64,000 nt of DNA. Origin: Basidiobolus meristosporus CBS 931.73 (taxonomy: Eukaryota; Basidiobolomycota; Basidiobolomycetes; Basidiobolales; Basidiobolaceae). This document shows, piece after piece, positions 33,946 to 45,476 of the stretch. A model generated the notes under the pieces. That model was not told the origin of the DNA. It saw only the letters and a list, made by a program, of their open reading frames with translations, and did not search any database. The position numbers and the translations under genes are program-made. The stretch's first letter is position 1, and the number at the start of each line of letters is the position of its first letter. The stretch lies in NCBI GenBank assembly GCA_002104905.1, contig MCFE01000069.1, forward strand, positions 1-64,000. The letters run 5' to 3'.

Positions 33946-35439
33946 CTAAATAGGCCTACATAAATCCAGTTTGTGTAGTACCTCATCAACCACTGCTTCC
34001 TCAACATCGGTGCCAAAATAATGCGCATTGTCTGGGCTAACATCCAGCATGGAGTAAGTGATCTCAAAGGAGTTCATAGTGCGGATGCCTTTGGAGCGAG
34101 CCATATTCTCCGCAAGACGATTCCAATTCTTTAGTCTATTAATCGTGCGCCAATCACCACGTTTCTTCGAATAAATGTTCTTCATAGAAAAGGCGTGGAT
34201 TCCTTGCCATACCAGACGCAGCGGCTTGTCCTTGGGCCGTCTACTTTGCACTCCAACGAGAAAATCGGTTGCGTTGTCTAGAACGTTTAAGAATCTGTCG
34301 GTGGTCCAGTGACCACCAAACACGAGACCGGATGCCGGCCACTGGGCAAAATTAAATACGATCGTATCGTATTTCATTAAGTAAGCGTCATCTCTCGACA
34401 CGATATCCTCCAAGAAGACGTCTTTGTGGTGCCAGAGAACAACATTCCCTATCTCCTTCCTCATATCCAAGAACTTTTCCATCTTGACTATTCTTGCTGT
34501 AGATCCATCCAAGCGTCGCCATAAATTATCGTACATAACCCGGATTTGCGAATCCCCAAAAAATAATATAGATCGGGGATTCTCTAAGCATCCCGAAGAA
34601 TCCACTCCACGGAACTTATCGGGATAGCTGCAGTCTGACGGTTCCCACAAGTATCCCGAGGTCGACAGATTCTGAGCTATGTTTGCGCTTGCTGGTAACC
34701 AGGAGCCATGCGTTGAGCCTTCTCGGTCGCATTCTTGTGTCTCTGGTATATTTTCGCGTACAGAGCCATTTGATGTGAGGGTTGGGCAGCCTGGGCAGAT
34801 CTCCATCTGATGTCTCGATACCAGAGTGGAGTCTAAATAGGGAGGCCAGTCTTGGAACACCTCATTCACACCGTCGTAATCTTTATACACATGAAGTATA
34901 TTCAGAAAGACCGTTCCGGCGTTGGAGAATTGATATGGGAATTTGTATTTACAGCCATCTTCATAGCTCCATTGATAGATTGAGTACTTTTCTGCACCAG
35001 TGAAGTTCACGTAAAATGAGTCAGGGCCATCCAAAGTGTGAAACTGCTCGGTGAAGGTAGGGTTATTCGATATCGCAATTGCCTTCGCTTTCTCACAATA
35101 TCCTTGATCAGTTCTTTCAATGAGGATGTAGCCGGAATTACAGCTATCACTCGCTTGGCAAGCAGAGATACGGAAGTCGGTTGAGTTAGTGAGTATGCTG
35201 GCGCATGTATACACTTCGCTAGGCTTGGTAATTTGCTTGATTTGATTGCTAGGGCAACTGTAGTCCTTTGAGCTACTCTCAACGCCAAGATCGTCGGGCA
35301 TTGGGCTGCGAGGAAGGAAGTAATACCCGATAGATATTAGCCAAACAAGGGTCAATGCTACGTACAGGAGGCGGGTTCTTCGAAGGATCACCCTTCTTGA
35401 GGGAGTACTAAGCTTATTTGATTCTAAAGCCCCGTCCAT
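33946..35439 (-). CDS. Type II membrane PC-esterase-like protein (GDSL/SGNH-type)
   Basis: Single exon, 497 aa from the ATG at 35439. A short basic cytosolic N-terminus (RRVILRRTR) and a signal anchor (LLYVALTLVWLISIGYYFL) place the body in the Golgi or secretory lumen. Many N-glycosylation sequons and Cys residues follow. The catalytic domain begins near residue 300: RSILFFGDSQIRVMYDNLWR holds the GDS nucleophile motif, IVFNFAQWPASG matches block III, and DVSPDNAHYF near the C-terminus supplies the DxxH catalytic pair. This is the layout of PC-esterases (NXPE, PMR5/TBL and Cas1p-related), which add or remove O-acyl groups on glycans. All three catalytic positions are present. The acceptor glycan is not known. 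Confidence 0.8.
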   Translation of the reverse strand: MDGALESNKLSTPSRRVILRRTRLLYVALTLVWLISIGYYFLPRSPMPDDLGVESSSKDYSCPSNQIKQITKPSEVYTCASILTNSTDFRISACQASDSCNSGYILIERTDQGYCEKAKAIAISNNPTFTEQFHTLDGPDSFYVNFTGAEKYSIYQWSYEDGCKYKFPYQFSNAGTVFLNILHVYKDYDGVNEVFQDWPPYLDSTLVSRHQMEICPGCPTLTSNGSVRENIPETQECDREGSTHGSWLPASANIAQNLSTSGYLWEPSDCSYPDKFRGVDSSGCLENPRSILFFGDSQIRVMYDNLWRRLDGSTARIVKMEKFLDMRKEIGNVVLWHHKDVFLEDIVSRDDAYLMKYDTIVFNFAQWPASGLVFGGHWTTDRFLNVLDNATDFLVGVQSRRPKDKPLRLVWQGIHAFSMKNIYSKKRGDWRTINRLKNWNRLAENMARSKGIRTMNSFEITYSMLDVSPDNAHYFGTDVEEAVVDEVLHKLDLCRPI

Positions 35440-38038
35440 GCTTTCCGTATATATACAGTGTTCTGGAGTTAAGGAGATACCAAGGTAAGGTGAGCCAAGT
35501 GAAAAGCTTTGAATCGTCAATCCATTGGCCTTCGGACCAACAATTTATATTCGCTAACCTAGCAGTTTCTGAAAGGGTGATGCCCATGCGGTGTCCGGAA
35601 AATCCCATTCTTGGTACACCTTGTATTTTGCCAAATTAGTTCCAGTAGATCTTAGACCATAAACCATTCGGATCAATATTGGATAATTTATGATCACTTT
35701 CGCATTCTCAGCTAGTCTTTGCGGCCCATTTTCAAGGCCAATTTACAGATACGGATGCATTCAGCGGTACCTGGTCATCTGCCAAGGAGTCAAATCATTC
35801 AAGCGCCGCAAATGAGAGATTTCATGATTTACCACTGTGGGATTTCTGTTTACCTACAGTTAAGGAATATTAAGGTTAATCTGATTAAACTATTCTGCCA
35901 TATATGTCATCTGCTTGAATCGGTTGCATTGCAAATGGTGTAACACACGAGTTACCAGCGAGCCGCTGATTAGATACTGGTTCCTATCGTACAAAGTTTT
36001 GTGTCCATGATAGATTAGGACTGCAGGTTACATTACATATGAGAGGGAATCTTGATCTATGACGCGCGTAGGGCATCTTCTAAGCTACGATACATAGAAA
36101 CAGTGATATACCGTTGTCATTGGAAGTAGGAATCTTCATGTTCACAATCACATTCTGCTTGGCTAGGGAAAATTCACCTACTGAAACTTATACGCATCCT
36201 GATGTCAATGGTGTCACTTATTGGGTGGAGGGCCATGTATCGTAATACAACTTAAATAGGTTGCAGGTTCCGGTATTATTGGGTCCTGAAACTCCAAAAA
36301 TCATTCCTCAATAGGATTTATAGCCCCAATATCACCAAGTTGTACACGGACGTTCACTGACTTGAATTATCGTGTAGAATCCAGAAAGCTATAAAGACAC
36401 TTATAATCACTAATCGACCAACAGCATACCATTTATAGCCACGGTTTGACGATACACTTAAATCATTCGAGTTACGTTGCGGATAAACAGGTAATTGAGA
36501 TCAAGCCGTTATCAACAACAGTGGACAATCTCAGGATATGCCGCATCGTCACTTGCGTCGTTTGATTCTGGATCTTTTGAATTCCCTTTCCCTTTTACGC
36601 GTAATTGATATCCCGCTCGAGGGAATGGTTCTGAAGAAAATCCCTGGAACTTTCCAGGGTCTGAAACATGGAAGTAACTCATTTTCCAGCGTGAGCCATA
36701 TGCAACAGCATATTGAGAGAGTTCAAGTGATTATCTGCGTCAGGAACCTTAAACCCAGCCCCAGCATCCCATCGCTTGACATCATTCATGAAAACGGAGA
36801 TAGAACACCGAGCCGTTAAATGAAAATCACAAGATTGTGTTTGCGAAACTACATGTGTTGATCACAAATCCCCTGGCAAGTAAAACCTAGTGCTGGGAAG
36901 ATTGTGATTTTCATATCCAATGTAACAATGTCACCGATGCTATTTGATGGATCTAGCGTATGCAATAATCGTCAACTGGACTGCGCTTGCAAAATATCCA
37001 ATCAACAAAACAAAGAGAAGCCTGGCAGAACGGTTTTCAGCCACCTCATCTTTTCACACAGGTTTCTCCAGCGTACGATAGTCGCAGCATCTCCTACACC
37101 TGGCCCAAGATGTACCCTTCGCCTCTGGAGACTTTTTGTGCAAATATCAACCAACACTTTCAGGGACTGGCGTACAGTCAAATTACTGCAATGTTTGCCT
37201 TTGTTGAGGATAAGGATCAAATATCTTCATGTGTATGTGGCGATACATAGGTTCCTATCAATATAGCTATATCCATAGCAGCCATTTACCAGGGTTTTGG
37301 AGAAATGAGATTGCTTCGAAGTGTCCAATGCGCATTTGGCTTTGCCGAAAATGCTTACAGATGTGGATTTGTTGAGGATTCCTGGGTTTCAGCTACAACA
37401 AGCGATTGATACTGTTGGGCCAAGCCGCACCACACAAAGATTACCGTGCTACAAGCAGGGCAATCCAGCGTCTGCGCTAACTCCAACTTCTATACTCTTT
37501 GGCCTTTCCGTTTGCATCCCTGAGACAAGTAGAGCGTTCACAACGTGATACTGGTGCCTGATGCATGCGTTGATAATCTGAGACGTCTCCCTAACCATCA
37601 CAAGAGTCATGGGTTTCATAAATATTGCTATAATTGCGTCAGAGCATATGGCTAATATTTGCGCTAGCTGGAGCTTCTGCTTGTCCGCCAGTAGAATCTT
37701 ATCGTGGTGATCGACATATACTGAGATAAATCGCTATCATGTTTGTTAACCTGGCTGAAGTGATCATATACCATCATAAGTTGCATAAGTGGTGGAGCAT
37801 CTATTTACCTGATAAAAGAGCATCGCATTAAGCGATGGTATCAATTGAAGCCATCATAATCAAGATAGGTTGTTTTTGGATTACCGTTCCTCGGTTTGAT
37901 AACCTAGATTGACCAAACTCCTTTTGGTTCTACATAGCCTAACCCTGCGAATCCGGATAGGAACGCCATCCTACTGTCCATATTTATGCAGTATTAAATG
38001 ATCATAAGTTCCACAACTTTTACTACGTAAATTGAACC
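35440..38038. other. 2.6 kb without a supported gene
   Basis: Promoter side of both the PC-esterase gene (-) and the first GST (+). Several ORFs between 36538 and 37548 were inspected. None has a motif, and no exon chain was found. Confidence 0.4.
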
Positions 38039-38731
38039 ATGCCTACGTATACACTGTGCTTGCTGAACAAAAACTATTCCTCTTGGAGTTGCCGTGCACT
38101 ACTTACTGCTCGTCATGTGAAGCTTCCTTTGGAGGTCGAGATGTTCTATATGGACGACCCCAACTTCAAACAGAAGATCCAGAAATTCAGCCCAACTCTG
38201 AAGGCTCCAGCATTGAAGGTCACCGAAGATTCGGGGCATTCCTACATTATTTGGGATTCCCTGGCTATTCTTGAATACCTAGCAGAGCTGCATCCAGAGA
38301 TACATCCTACAGAGAGAGAGGAGAGAGCTATTGCTCGTTCCGTTGCTGCTGAAATGCACTCAGGATTCCCAAAAATCCGGGAGAAGATGCCGTACAATGT
38401 TCGTGCGCGTAAGGATCTCACCCTCGACTCCAAACGCGATGAGGAATTGCAAAATGAGATCCGAAGAATTGTACAGATCTGGGAGGAATGTAGACTGAGG
38501 ACCCTCAAGAAGAAGTCCAGTGACGATGAAGGCTTCTTGTTTGGGAAGTTTACTATCGCAGATGCCATGTACTTCCCTATCTGTTACCGTTTCCGAACAT
38601 ACAACATCCCTATAGAAAATGGGTATGCTAAAAAGTACATGGAGACAATATTCAATTGGCCCCTTGGTAAAGAATTAGAGCAAGAAGCCGAACAAGAAGA
38701 CCATATCGTAGCCCTTTACGAGTATATTTAA
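38039..38731 (+). CDS. Bacterial-type glutathione S-transferase, copy 1
   Basis: Intronless, 230 aa. The thioredoxin-like N-domain opens YTLCLLNKNYSSWSCRALL; the NKNYSSWS motif places it in the bacterial YfcF-related GST group, whose Ser residues activate glutathione. KAPALKV and the GSH-binding ED-S region (DSGHSYIIWDSLAILEYLAE) follow. The helical C-domain has ARSVAAEMHSGFPKIREKMP, IWEECRLR and FLFGKFTIADAMYFPICYRF. Full length with all expected elements, so it should be active in glutathione conjugation or peroxide reduction. Nearly every block matches bacterial rather than typical fungal GSTs, and it lacks introns in an intron-rich neighbourhood, so horizontal transfer is a fair inference. 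It is paralogous to the gene at 40192. Confidence 0.9.
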   Translation: MPTYTLCLLNKNYSSWSCRALLTARHVKLPLEVEMFYMDDPNFKQKIQKFSPTLKAPALKVTEDSGHSYIIWDSLAILEYLAELHPEIHPTEREERAIARSVAAEMHSGFPKIREKMPYNVRARKDLTLDSKRDEELQNEIRRIVQIWEECRLRTLKKKSSDDEGFLFGKFTIADAMYFPICYRFRTYNIPIENGYAKKYMETIFNWPLGKELEQEAEQEDHIVALYEYI

Positions 38732-40191
38732 ACCTTATGATTATCCCTTCTCAATGTGATTGCTCTGTGAAATCAAAGCATTAATAAATTCGTTCAAGAG
38801 CAAAATTCAGGACTGACCATGAGGGGTGCTATTTGTTGTGATGAATGATATTAATGCTTTTCTTTTGGCGAGAGGGACTGCAATTGGAAATGCTTATTTC
38901 TTACTAGCAAGCAAGGCTATAGGCACTACCTCTTCCAAAAACCTCAAAGTCGGGATTTCATATCTTTCTGCTGGTACTTCTTCCTCTTTCTGACCCCCTT
39001 AATGTTGAAACAACAGGTATTGTATCTAATTACTACATACTGTGTTTCCACACTTGGTTAAATGGCTGGAAATTTATCTGGCCTTGAAATCCCTTTCATA
39101 TGATATCTTCCTATTACAATAGAATTGTTGAATCAAGGAAAATGGAGATTTTTGTTGTTTAAATGCCTCCAACCAATGCACTCAACTTTCCATAACCTTC
39201 CTCAGCATTTCAATAATATGGTGCTATGGAGTTCAGCCAAAGTGTAATTATTCTATTCTGCTGACAGATCTGCGCGTGAATATATGATAATCGCCAAATC
39301 ATACATGTTGCTAGCCTTTCGTGATTGAGTGCTAGCTAATTTTATACCACAAACTCTGTAACACCGAAAATATTCTGATTTTTGGAAAATCCTCCTGAGG
39401 TCCCAAGATTTGGTTATAGCGTATAGTGCCGAGATGTGTGCTTACCCCTAGCATTGGCGCAAGCATTATCAGGGTCTGAAGGTATGTTTGGCTGTGAAGT
39501 GGCGCTATTGAGGCTGCACAAAGGATAGATTGCTAACCTAGTTGTCAACCTTTCCGATCCTAGTGCATTCATAATCTTGGCTCGGTTCTGATATGGTATG
39601 CAGTCGTTTATTGAGATGTATATTGAGAATGAAATATAACCCATGTAACTTGGTAGGTTATTGACCTAATTTGCGCTCCAATTTGATTGCATCGCTGGGT
39701 TTCAAAATGCACTCTACTGAACATGTAAACATCGTCAGTATTGAAATATCCACGACTAACCTAACGAGGTTGTGTAGGGCTGGTATTGAGTCCTGAATTG
39801 ACGAATTACCAATCATTGCCATCTTTTGCGCATATTGGGGCATATAGGAGAATTGGAAGAGTTGGAAAAACAAGATGGCTGACTAATTCATCAACTATTA
39901 ATGTCGCAAACAAATTTATATCTCACTCAACCACGACAACCCAGTTTCGGAACATGCAGCAGAAAATCTGGCAATTTCAGAATTCGCACCGACCAATGCT
40001 AACCAGTACCGAGGTGACTGCTTCTACTTTTTGAGATATTTAGAAGATTATATCTACATGACTCAATGTGATATCTGGCTTGCGTAATTGACTCGTGGGA
40101 ATCTTTGCTGGATACCCAACAGCCATTACTGCTTAAGTTGGGCCACTATGTCTAGTTGGTGCATCCTATCCATCACTGTCCACACTGAATC
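38732..40191. other. Spacer between the two GST genes, nothing seen
   Basis: 1.46 kb, AT-rich. No third GST fragment noticed. ORFs at 39414-40034 lack features. Confidence 0.4.
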
Positions 40192-40884
40192 ATGCCCTCC
40201 TACACGCTCTATTCGCTTAACAAGAATTACTCCTCCTGGAGTATTCGTGCTTTACTTGCTGCCCGTTACGTGAACCTCCCAATGGAGGTTTGCATGTTCT
40301 ATATGGATGAGCCAGGCTTCAAACAAGAAATCCAGAAAGTCAGTCCATCCTCAAAAGTGCCCGCTCTGAAGGTTACCGAGGATTCCGGGCACTCTTACAT
40401 CATTTGGGATTCGTTTGCTATTCTTGAATATCTAGCCGAGCTATACCCCGAGCTATACCCTAGGGATGTTGAGTCAAGAGCATTCGCACGCTCCGTATCC
40501 GCTGAAATGCATTCCGGTTTTACTAAAGTCCGTGAAGTGATGCCACATAATATCCGTGCACGTAAGCAGCTCTCATCCGAGACCCTGAATGATCCAACCT
40601 TGCAGAATGAAATTCGTAGGATCGAGAAGATATGGGAGGAATGCAGATTGAGGACCTTGAAGAACAGCTCCGACGAGGATGAGGGCTTCTTGTTTGGGAA
40701 GTTCACTGTTGCTGACGCCATGTACATTCCGATCTGCAATCGATTCCGTACCTACAACATCCCCATCGAAAATGAACACGCCAAGAAATACATGGAGACT
40801 GTGTTCAACTGGTCATTATGCAAGGAATTAGAACAGGAATCTAAAGACGAGGGACACACGATTGCGGCTTATGAGAATATTTAG
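40192..40884 (+). CDS. Bacterial-type glutathione S-transferase, copy 2
   Basis: Same length (230 aa), intronless and collinear with copy 1. NKNYSSWSIRALLAARYVNL, KVPALKVTEDSGHSYIIWDS, ARSVSAEMHSGFTKVREVMP, IWEECRLR, FLFGKFTVADAMYIPICNRF and YNIPIEN are shared. The two differ by scattered substitutions and a one-residue shift near the KKKSSDDEG/KNSSDEDEG segment. The tandem orientation, 1.5 kb apart, indicates gene duplication after acquisition. At the expected cis-Pro loop this copy reads SSKVPAL, closer to the family consensus than TLKAPAL in copy 1. Both frames are intact. Confidence 0.9.
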   Translation: MPSYTLYSLNKNYSSWSIRALLAARYVNLPMEVCMFYMDEPGFKQEIQKVSPSSKVPALKVTEDSGHSYIIWDSFAILEYLAELYPELYPRDVESRAFARSVSAEMHSGFTKVREVMPHNIRARKQLSSETLNDPTLQNEIRRIEKIWEECRLRTLKNSSDEDEGFLFGKFTVADAMYIPICNRFRTYNIPIENEHAKKYMETVFNWSLCKELEQESKDEGHTIAAYENI

Positions 40885-42414
40885 TTCTCCACAGTGTCTG
40901 ACTGTCTGGTTGATCAACACATGATAATAAATAAAGATAAAGCCTCTTTAAAAATAATCTATAATCGGGGTGACGACAAGCTTCTTCCATTGAACAGGTG
41001 ATTGCCCTGTGGAGTTTTCTATACGATAGGTCTAACGCCGCACCTGAGATGCGCCACTTGGAGGGTGAGCTCGCCATATTTTTACAGGAGTCTAATGCCG
41101 ATGAAAAGATCAAAGGTGGTACTCTTAGGCACTCCTTTGCTCATTGGACAACTTTGTTTCTTGGAGGTTTCCTCTCATGGATTGGCGGTAGACGGTAGGG
41201 CCGTCTACGTAACTGACAGATGAGGAGTGTTTGCTTTGTACGAGGAACAGGGGTGAGCAGGTTCTATCCATTTGAAGTATTCAAGGCACATTCATATTCC
41301 TTAATCTGGTTGGTGAAAGGGAGTGGTGGGACAATTGACAGATGAAACGGTAGGGTGGAGGCAAGTATTATGGCTTCTTCATTGTTCATATTAGCTCATG
41401 CTTACATATTCCAATTACTTGGTATTCATCTGTTCTCATTGAATTTCCACCTCAGGTTAGTTGTTTGCTAAATCGCGGATGCTGTGCTGAGCCTGCTATA
41501 ATAGCTGAGTGCAGAGCGCTATTGAGACTTGATTTATTGAAAGTATCTAATTCATCTTATGGCCCACATTGATGTTGTACACTTTAGAACAAGCAAATCC
41601 CTATGTTGCTAAGTGTAAGTACATCTATGCTGATATAAGCGAGGTAGACAAACATTTCCACTGTTGAGATGGGTGCGTCAGTTACATTAGTCAATGAAGC
41701 TGGATATCTGTAGAGTGGGGTATAGAAAAATGTCTAGTGGATGCTACTTTATAGTTTTGCTAGCAGATGAAATTCTCGACTGATTGTACCAAAATCCACA
41801 ATAATGCTTATTTGTTAAACCCTTTAAAAGGTTATTGGAGGTCTTTGCAGGCTTTAAAGCAGTTTTGCTGAGTTAATAGAATAGTGATAGATGGATTGGC
41901 GAGCATTATTACTAGTGAGTTTCGATAATTAAATGCCAAGGCTGTCAATGAAGTGTTGACACAATATAGATATATAGCAGTTTCAAGGAATTTTACAACC
42001 TGGTTACTCCACAATAGCGGACAAGGCCTACTTTTGGAGTAGTCATAATACTGCATATCAATACAGGTTTGAATTGGTGGCCGTTACCGACCCTTTACAA
42101 GGCTTGAGTAACTTAGTCCCCAGACTTGTTTGAAGAAAATTTATGCAATTCAAACTTATACCTTGAAAAGTTTGTCCTGAGCTTGATCCTTGGTGCGGCA
42201 TCGCACGGTTGGGCTCTAACAGATATACAGTCTTGATTTTATCTAATCCCTATTATCATTCCCGATGATATGATGGATCATCCTATCTTTACAGGTCAAC
42301 TCTCAGTATCACAATCAAAAGATTATTTTTTTTGCGAATCCAGTTTTGAAAACATGGCATTTTATTAGACTTAAATTCAACATCGCCATGTAGTAAATAC
42401 TGTGAAAGTGAACC
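40885..42414. other. Intergenic, nothing seen
   Basis: 1.5 kb with only short ORFs lacking motifs. It ends at the promoter side of the SNAPC3 gene. Confidence 0.4.
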
Positions 42415-44431
42415 ATGGAGGAGGACAACACGGACGTAGGCAACGTCCCAGCGACAGCAGAGAACGTGTCTTCGTTGATAAACGTTACCGAATTCAAGCA
42501 GCACGCTAGTGAGATATTTCAAACACAATTCCCCGACCCGTTTGATAAAGTGGTTAGCAACAGCGAGGTAGAACAAGAGTTGGCCAGCGCATGTAATGTA
42601 GATGAGCAGTTGAAATACTCGACACAATTCTTTGCAGATCCCACCTTATTTTCTCTATTACGACAACACCATGAAAAGCTTCTCGCTAATAATTACGCCA
42701 CAAATACTCCACTCTCTACTCTGTTTGATCAGAAAAGTAAAGCTTCAAACCAATCTTTCAAGGATCAACCTGGAAGTGACCAAAACAAATCTAGGAAAAC
42801 AGTAAGTGCATAGATCCATTAGTATGCCTCTCCTCAAGTATAGCTAGGAACAATCGAGTAAAGGTTCCCTCTGTAGACTAGATTTAGCTCACCTCACTCA
42901 AGCCGGGAAGTCCGAAGTGCCTCGAATGCATCCACCGTCACTAAGAATTCAGACACAAGTGAGCGAGCAGATCCAGAGCAAGTGTGTGTCATTCGATTGC
43001 GCTTTATCTGTGATATCTTATTAAGTGTTGTTAGAGTGAAACCCAGGGTTCTAGTGTCGGCTCTTTCCTTCCAGGAGATACTTCTTCTGATGAAGATTCG
43101 CTCAGTCAGACGAATTCAACCCCTCACAGTTCCAACAATTCAGGACTTCACTTGCCAGCTAGCTTGATGCTTCCCCCATCGTCATCGCAGATTTCCTCCA
43201 CTACATCCCATTCTTCAAACGGAGACAGCGATACGGATCAACGAGACGACTCACCAGCACCTCCGCCCTCCACTCCTATGGAGGTGAAACTTAGAAGTAT
43301 GGCGATTATGTTGGAGAAATCTACGTTGGCAACTCTAAAGTATGAAAACTGTGCTTGCAATCTGCGTAAACTTGCTGTGGATTAACGATTTCTTGGTAGG
43401 GAGGCCAATCGTGTTACTATTCCTCCAAAAAAGCGCTCGGAGGTGAATTTTCTCGCTGGAACCAACGTAAGCATTTATATACAACCGACCCTTCATGTAG
43501 ACATACTAATCTATACTCATATCTATAGAAAAAGGAGCATATGGCGGTTGATCTCATCACGGATACCGAGGTCGTTCTATCCGTTGCATTCTACCACAAA
43601 AACAAAGCTACAACAAGAATGCAGGAGTTCTTAGTGTTAAGCAGCCAGCCGTTGACGGTCTTGAGGGATGCGTTTTACTGTCTGTCCGACTTCTTGACCG
43701 TCGAGAATGATGAGGAGGTAGTGAACACACAGTCGAAAAAGGTGTCCTCATCGTATTTCCTCATTGAAAACACGTTTTACAACGACATGAGATCTGCATC
43801 AGCAGTGGATTATAGCAAGTAAGCTTGGTGTCACTTTCGCATGCAAAATAGAGCCATTGTTGTGGAGAAACACTAACAACTCGATGTAACAGAGTAATCC
43901 TGGATTGGGTCGAGGAGAATGAGCGCTATCAGCAGCCTGGTCAAGCGAAATACAAGAAGCGTGTTATGGGGGAAGTCAAGTTCTCTGATCTGTCCATTCG
44001 TATCAACCAGCCGTACCTTTTCACTCACCAGGGAGATTGCCAGCACATTTTCAAGTTCAGAGATATACGGTACCGCATTTTTCCCGACACTAGCCCTCAG
44101 AATTGTTCTAACAGATTTTGCTAGCTTACTGACCAAGTCAGATGATCGCAACCGAAATGCATATCCCAAGCCCATCTTCCAATGCAAGATCACCCGCCAT
44201 AAGTGTAGAATGTGCTATATGTATCCAGCCGAGTGAGAATAGATTCCATTTTTCTATATACCTCCAGGAGATTCTAACCAATTATTTCTACGAAGGTACG
44301 TAACCATCAACGACTTCCACAGTGGAGAGACGCCGTGCTACTTCTGCGAGCATTGTTACGAGCCGTTCCATTACGATAGCCAAGGGCGATTGCTGTATGA
44401 ATATCAAGTTTTCCCATATGCTCATGACTAA
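42415..44431 (+). CDS. snRNA-activating protein complex subunit 3 (SNAPC3/SNAP50) homologue
   Basis: Eight exons: 42415-42801, 42877-42958, 43075-43339, 43400-43466, 43529-43818, 43893-44069, 44125-44232 and 44296-44431. They total 504 codons in one frame. The N-terminal half is acidic and Ser-rich. The conserved SNAPC3 domain starts near residue 290: LTVLRDAFYCLSDFLTVEND, SSSYFLIENTFYNDMRSASA, VILDWVEENERYQQPG, FSDLSIRINQPYLFTHQGDC and QHIFKFRDIRLLTKSDD. The zinc-binding end follows, with HKCRMCYMYPAEYVTI, PCYFCEHCYEPFHYD and GRLLYEYQVFPYAHD. Known role: core of SNAPc, which binds the proximal sequence element and recruits Pol II or Pol III to snRNA genes. All expected Cys and His ligands are seen. 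The second intron donor (GTGAGC at 42959) was chosen by phase. Confidence 0.9.
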
Positions 44432-44738
44432 GCTACCCTGCTTGTATTAACCAGAACCTCAATAACATGTACAATAATCTACTTTACTACTATCAACCTA
44501 TAGAAGTCGTCTATGATTACGGCTCCGAATGTTTCAATCGGATATTCTTGGCTATCTGTATTGCAAATTACACTTTGTCAAGAAAGAACGGAGCGCATCA
44601 CAGGAACTCAGAATAAAGTCTAGCATGGACCAACCACAACACATCGAAAAGTGAGGTCTAATACATAAGCATAGCTGAGCATTTAATACGATAGATTAAG
44701 TAGGAAACTCACAAGAATGTACAATGATAAAGAGTCAA
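44432..44738. other. Convergent intergenic, nothing seen
   Basis: Short 3'-3' spacer between the SNAPC3 and hydrolase genes, AT-rich. Confidence 0.4.
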
Positions 44739-45476
44739 TTATATATCACCAGCCTCATATTTTTTACCAATGCTGGCTAAAACGTTAGCCAAGCTATCGG
44801 GCATTGAAAGCGAGGGCACGTGGCCTGCCTTCAAGGTGAATATTTCGTCGCATGGTGTTCTGGTGTACATTAGCTTTTGCACCACGGGCGAGATACAGCG
44901 ATCCTCCGAGCACGAGATATACACTTTCCGCAATTTCCCGAACCTTTCTTTCGACAGTTTGACAGTTTCAGTTATCACTTTGAATGCCTGAGGGCGGCAT
45001 CTGGCAACGCCCCATTGAACAGTGTCTTGGGTGCAGTCGTTGAGAAACAATTCTTCAATGGCGTCAGCCCTGGTACGACACATGTGCTCATTTACAAACT
45101 CGATTGAATGTTTGAGTGCCCCTTCGGTGTCGAGCTGGACAAGTTCCATGGCACATTGGCCATTCATCGGTAGGAAAGCTGTGAGGTATACCAACGCCTG
45201 GATACGGTCTGGGATTAGCTCTCCAACCTCCGAGATCACCATCCCTCCAAGGCTATGGCCTACCAAGAATACGGGTTGCGGTAAATCTCGGACGACATCG
45301 ACTGTGCGTTCCACGTAAGAAGAGAGGCTGATCTGATCCAAGCCACACGTATTCTCATACGAACCAGGCAGATCAAAGGCGATTGCTTGGTGCCCCATGG
45401 ACTCCAAGTATGGAATTAATTTGTCCCATACCCAGCGGCCCATTTCAGCACCGTGAACCAAAACAAAAATACCCAT
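44739..45476 (-). CDS. Alpha/beta hydrolase, methylesterase-like
   Basis: Intronless, 245 aa. FVLVHGAEMGRWVWDKLIPY gives the oxyanion-hole HG motif and the W.W typical of the methylesterase/hydroxynitrile-lyase (MES) and bacterial EstC-like group. FLVGHSLGGMVISEV has the nucleophile Ser in GHSLGG. The acid is probably the Asp of YISCSEDRCISP, and the His lies in LKAGHVPSLSMPD. The triad is complete. No signal peptide, so cytosolic. Members hydrolyse small methyl or acyl esters; the substrate cannot be read. Closest relatives by motif are bacterial and plant, and the lack of introns is compatible with acquisition from bacteria, though single-exon native genes also occur in this window. Confidence 0.82.
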   Translation of the reverse strand: MGIFVLVHGAEMGRWVWDKLIPYLESMGHQAIAFDLPGSYENTCGLDQISLSSYVERTVDVVRDLPQPVFLVGHSLGGMVISEVGELIPDRIQALVYLTAFLPMNGQCAMELVQLDTEGALKHSIEFVNEHMCRTRADAIEELFLNDCTQDTVQWGVARCRPQAFKVITETVKLSKERFGKLRKVYISCSEDRCISPVVQKLMYTRTPCDEIFTLKAGHVPSLSMPDSLANVLASIGKKYEAGDI

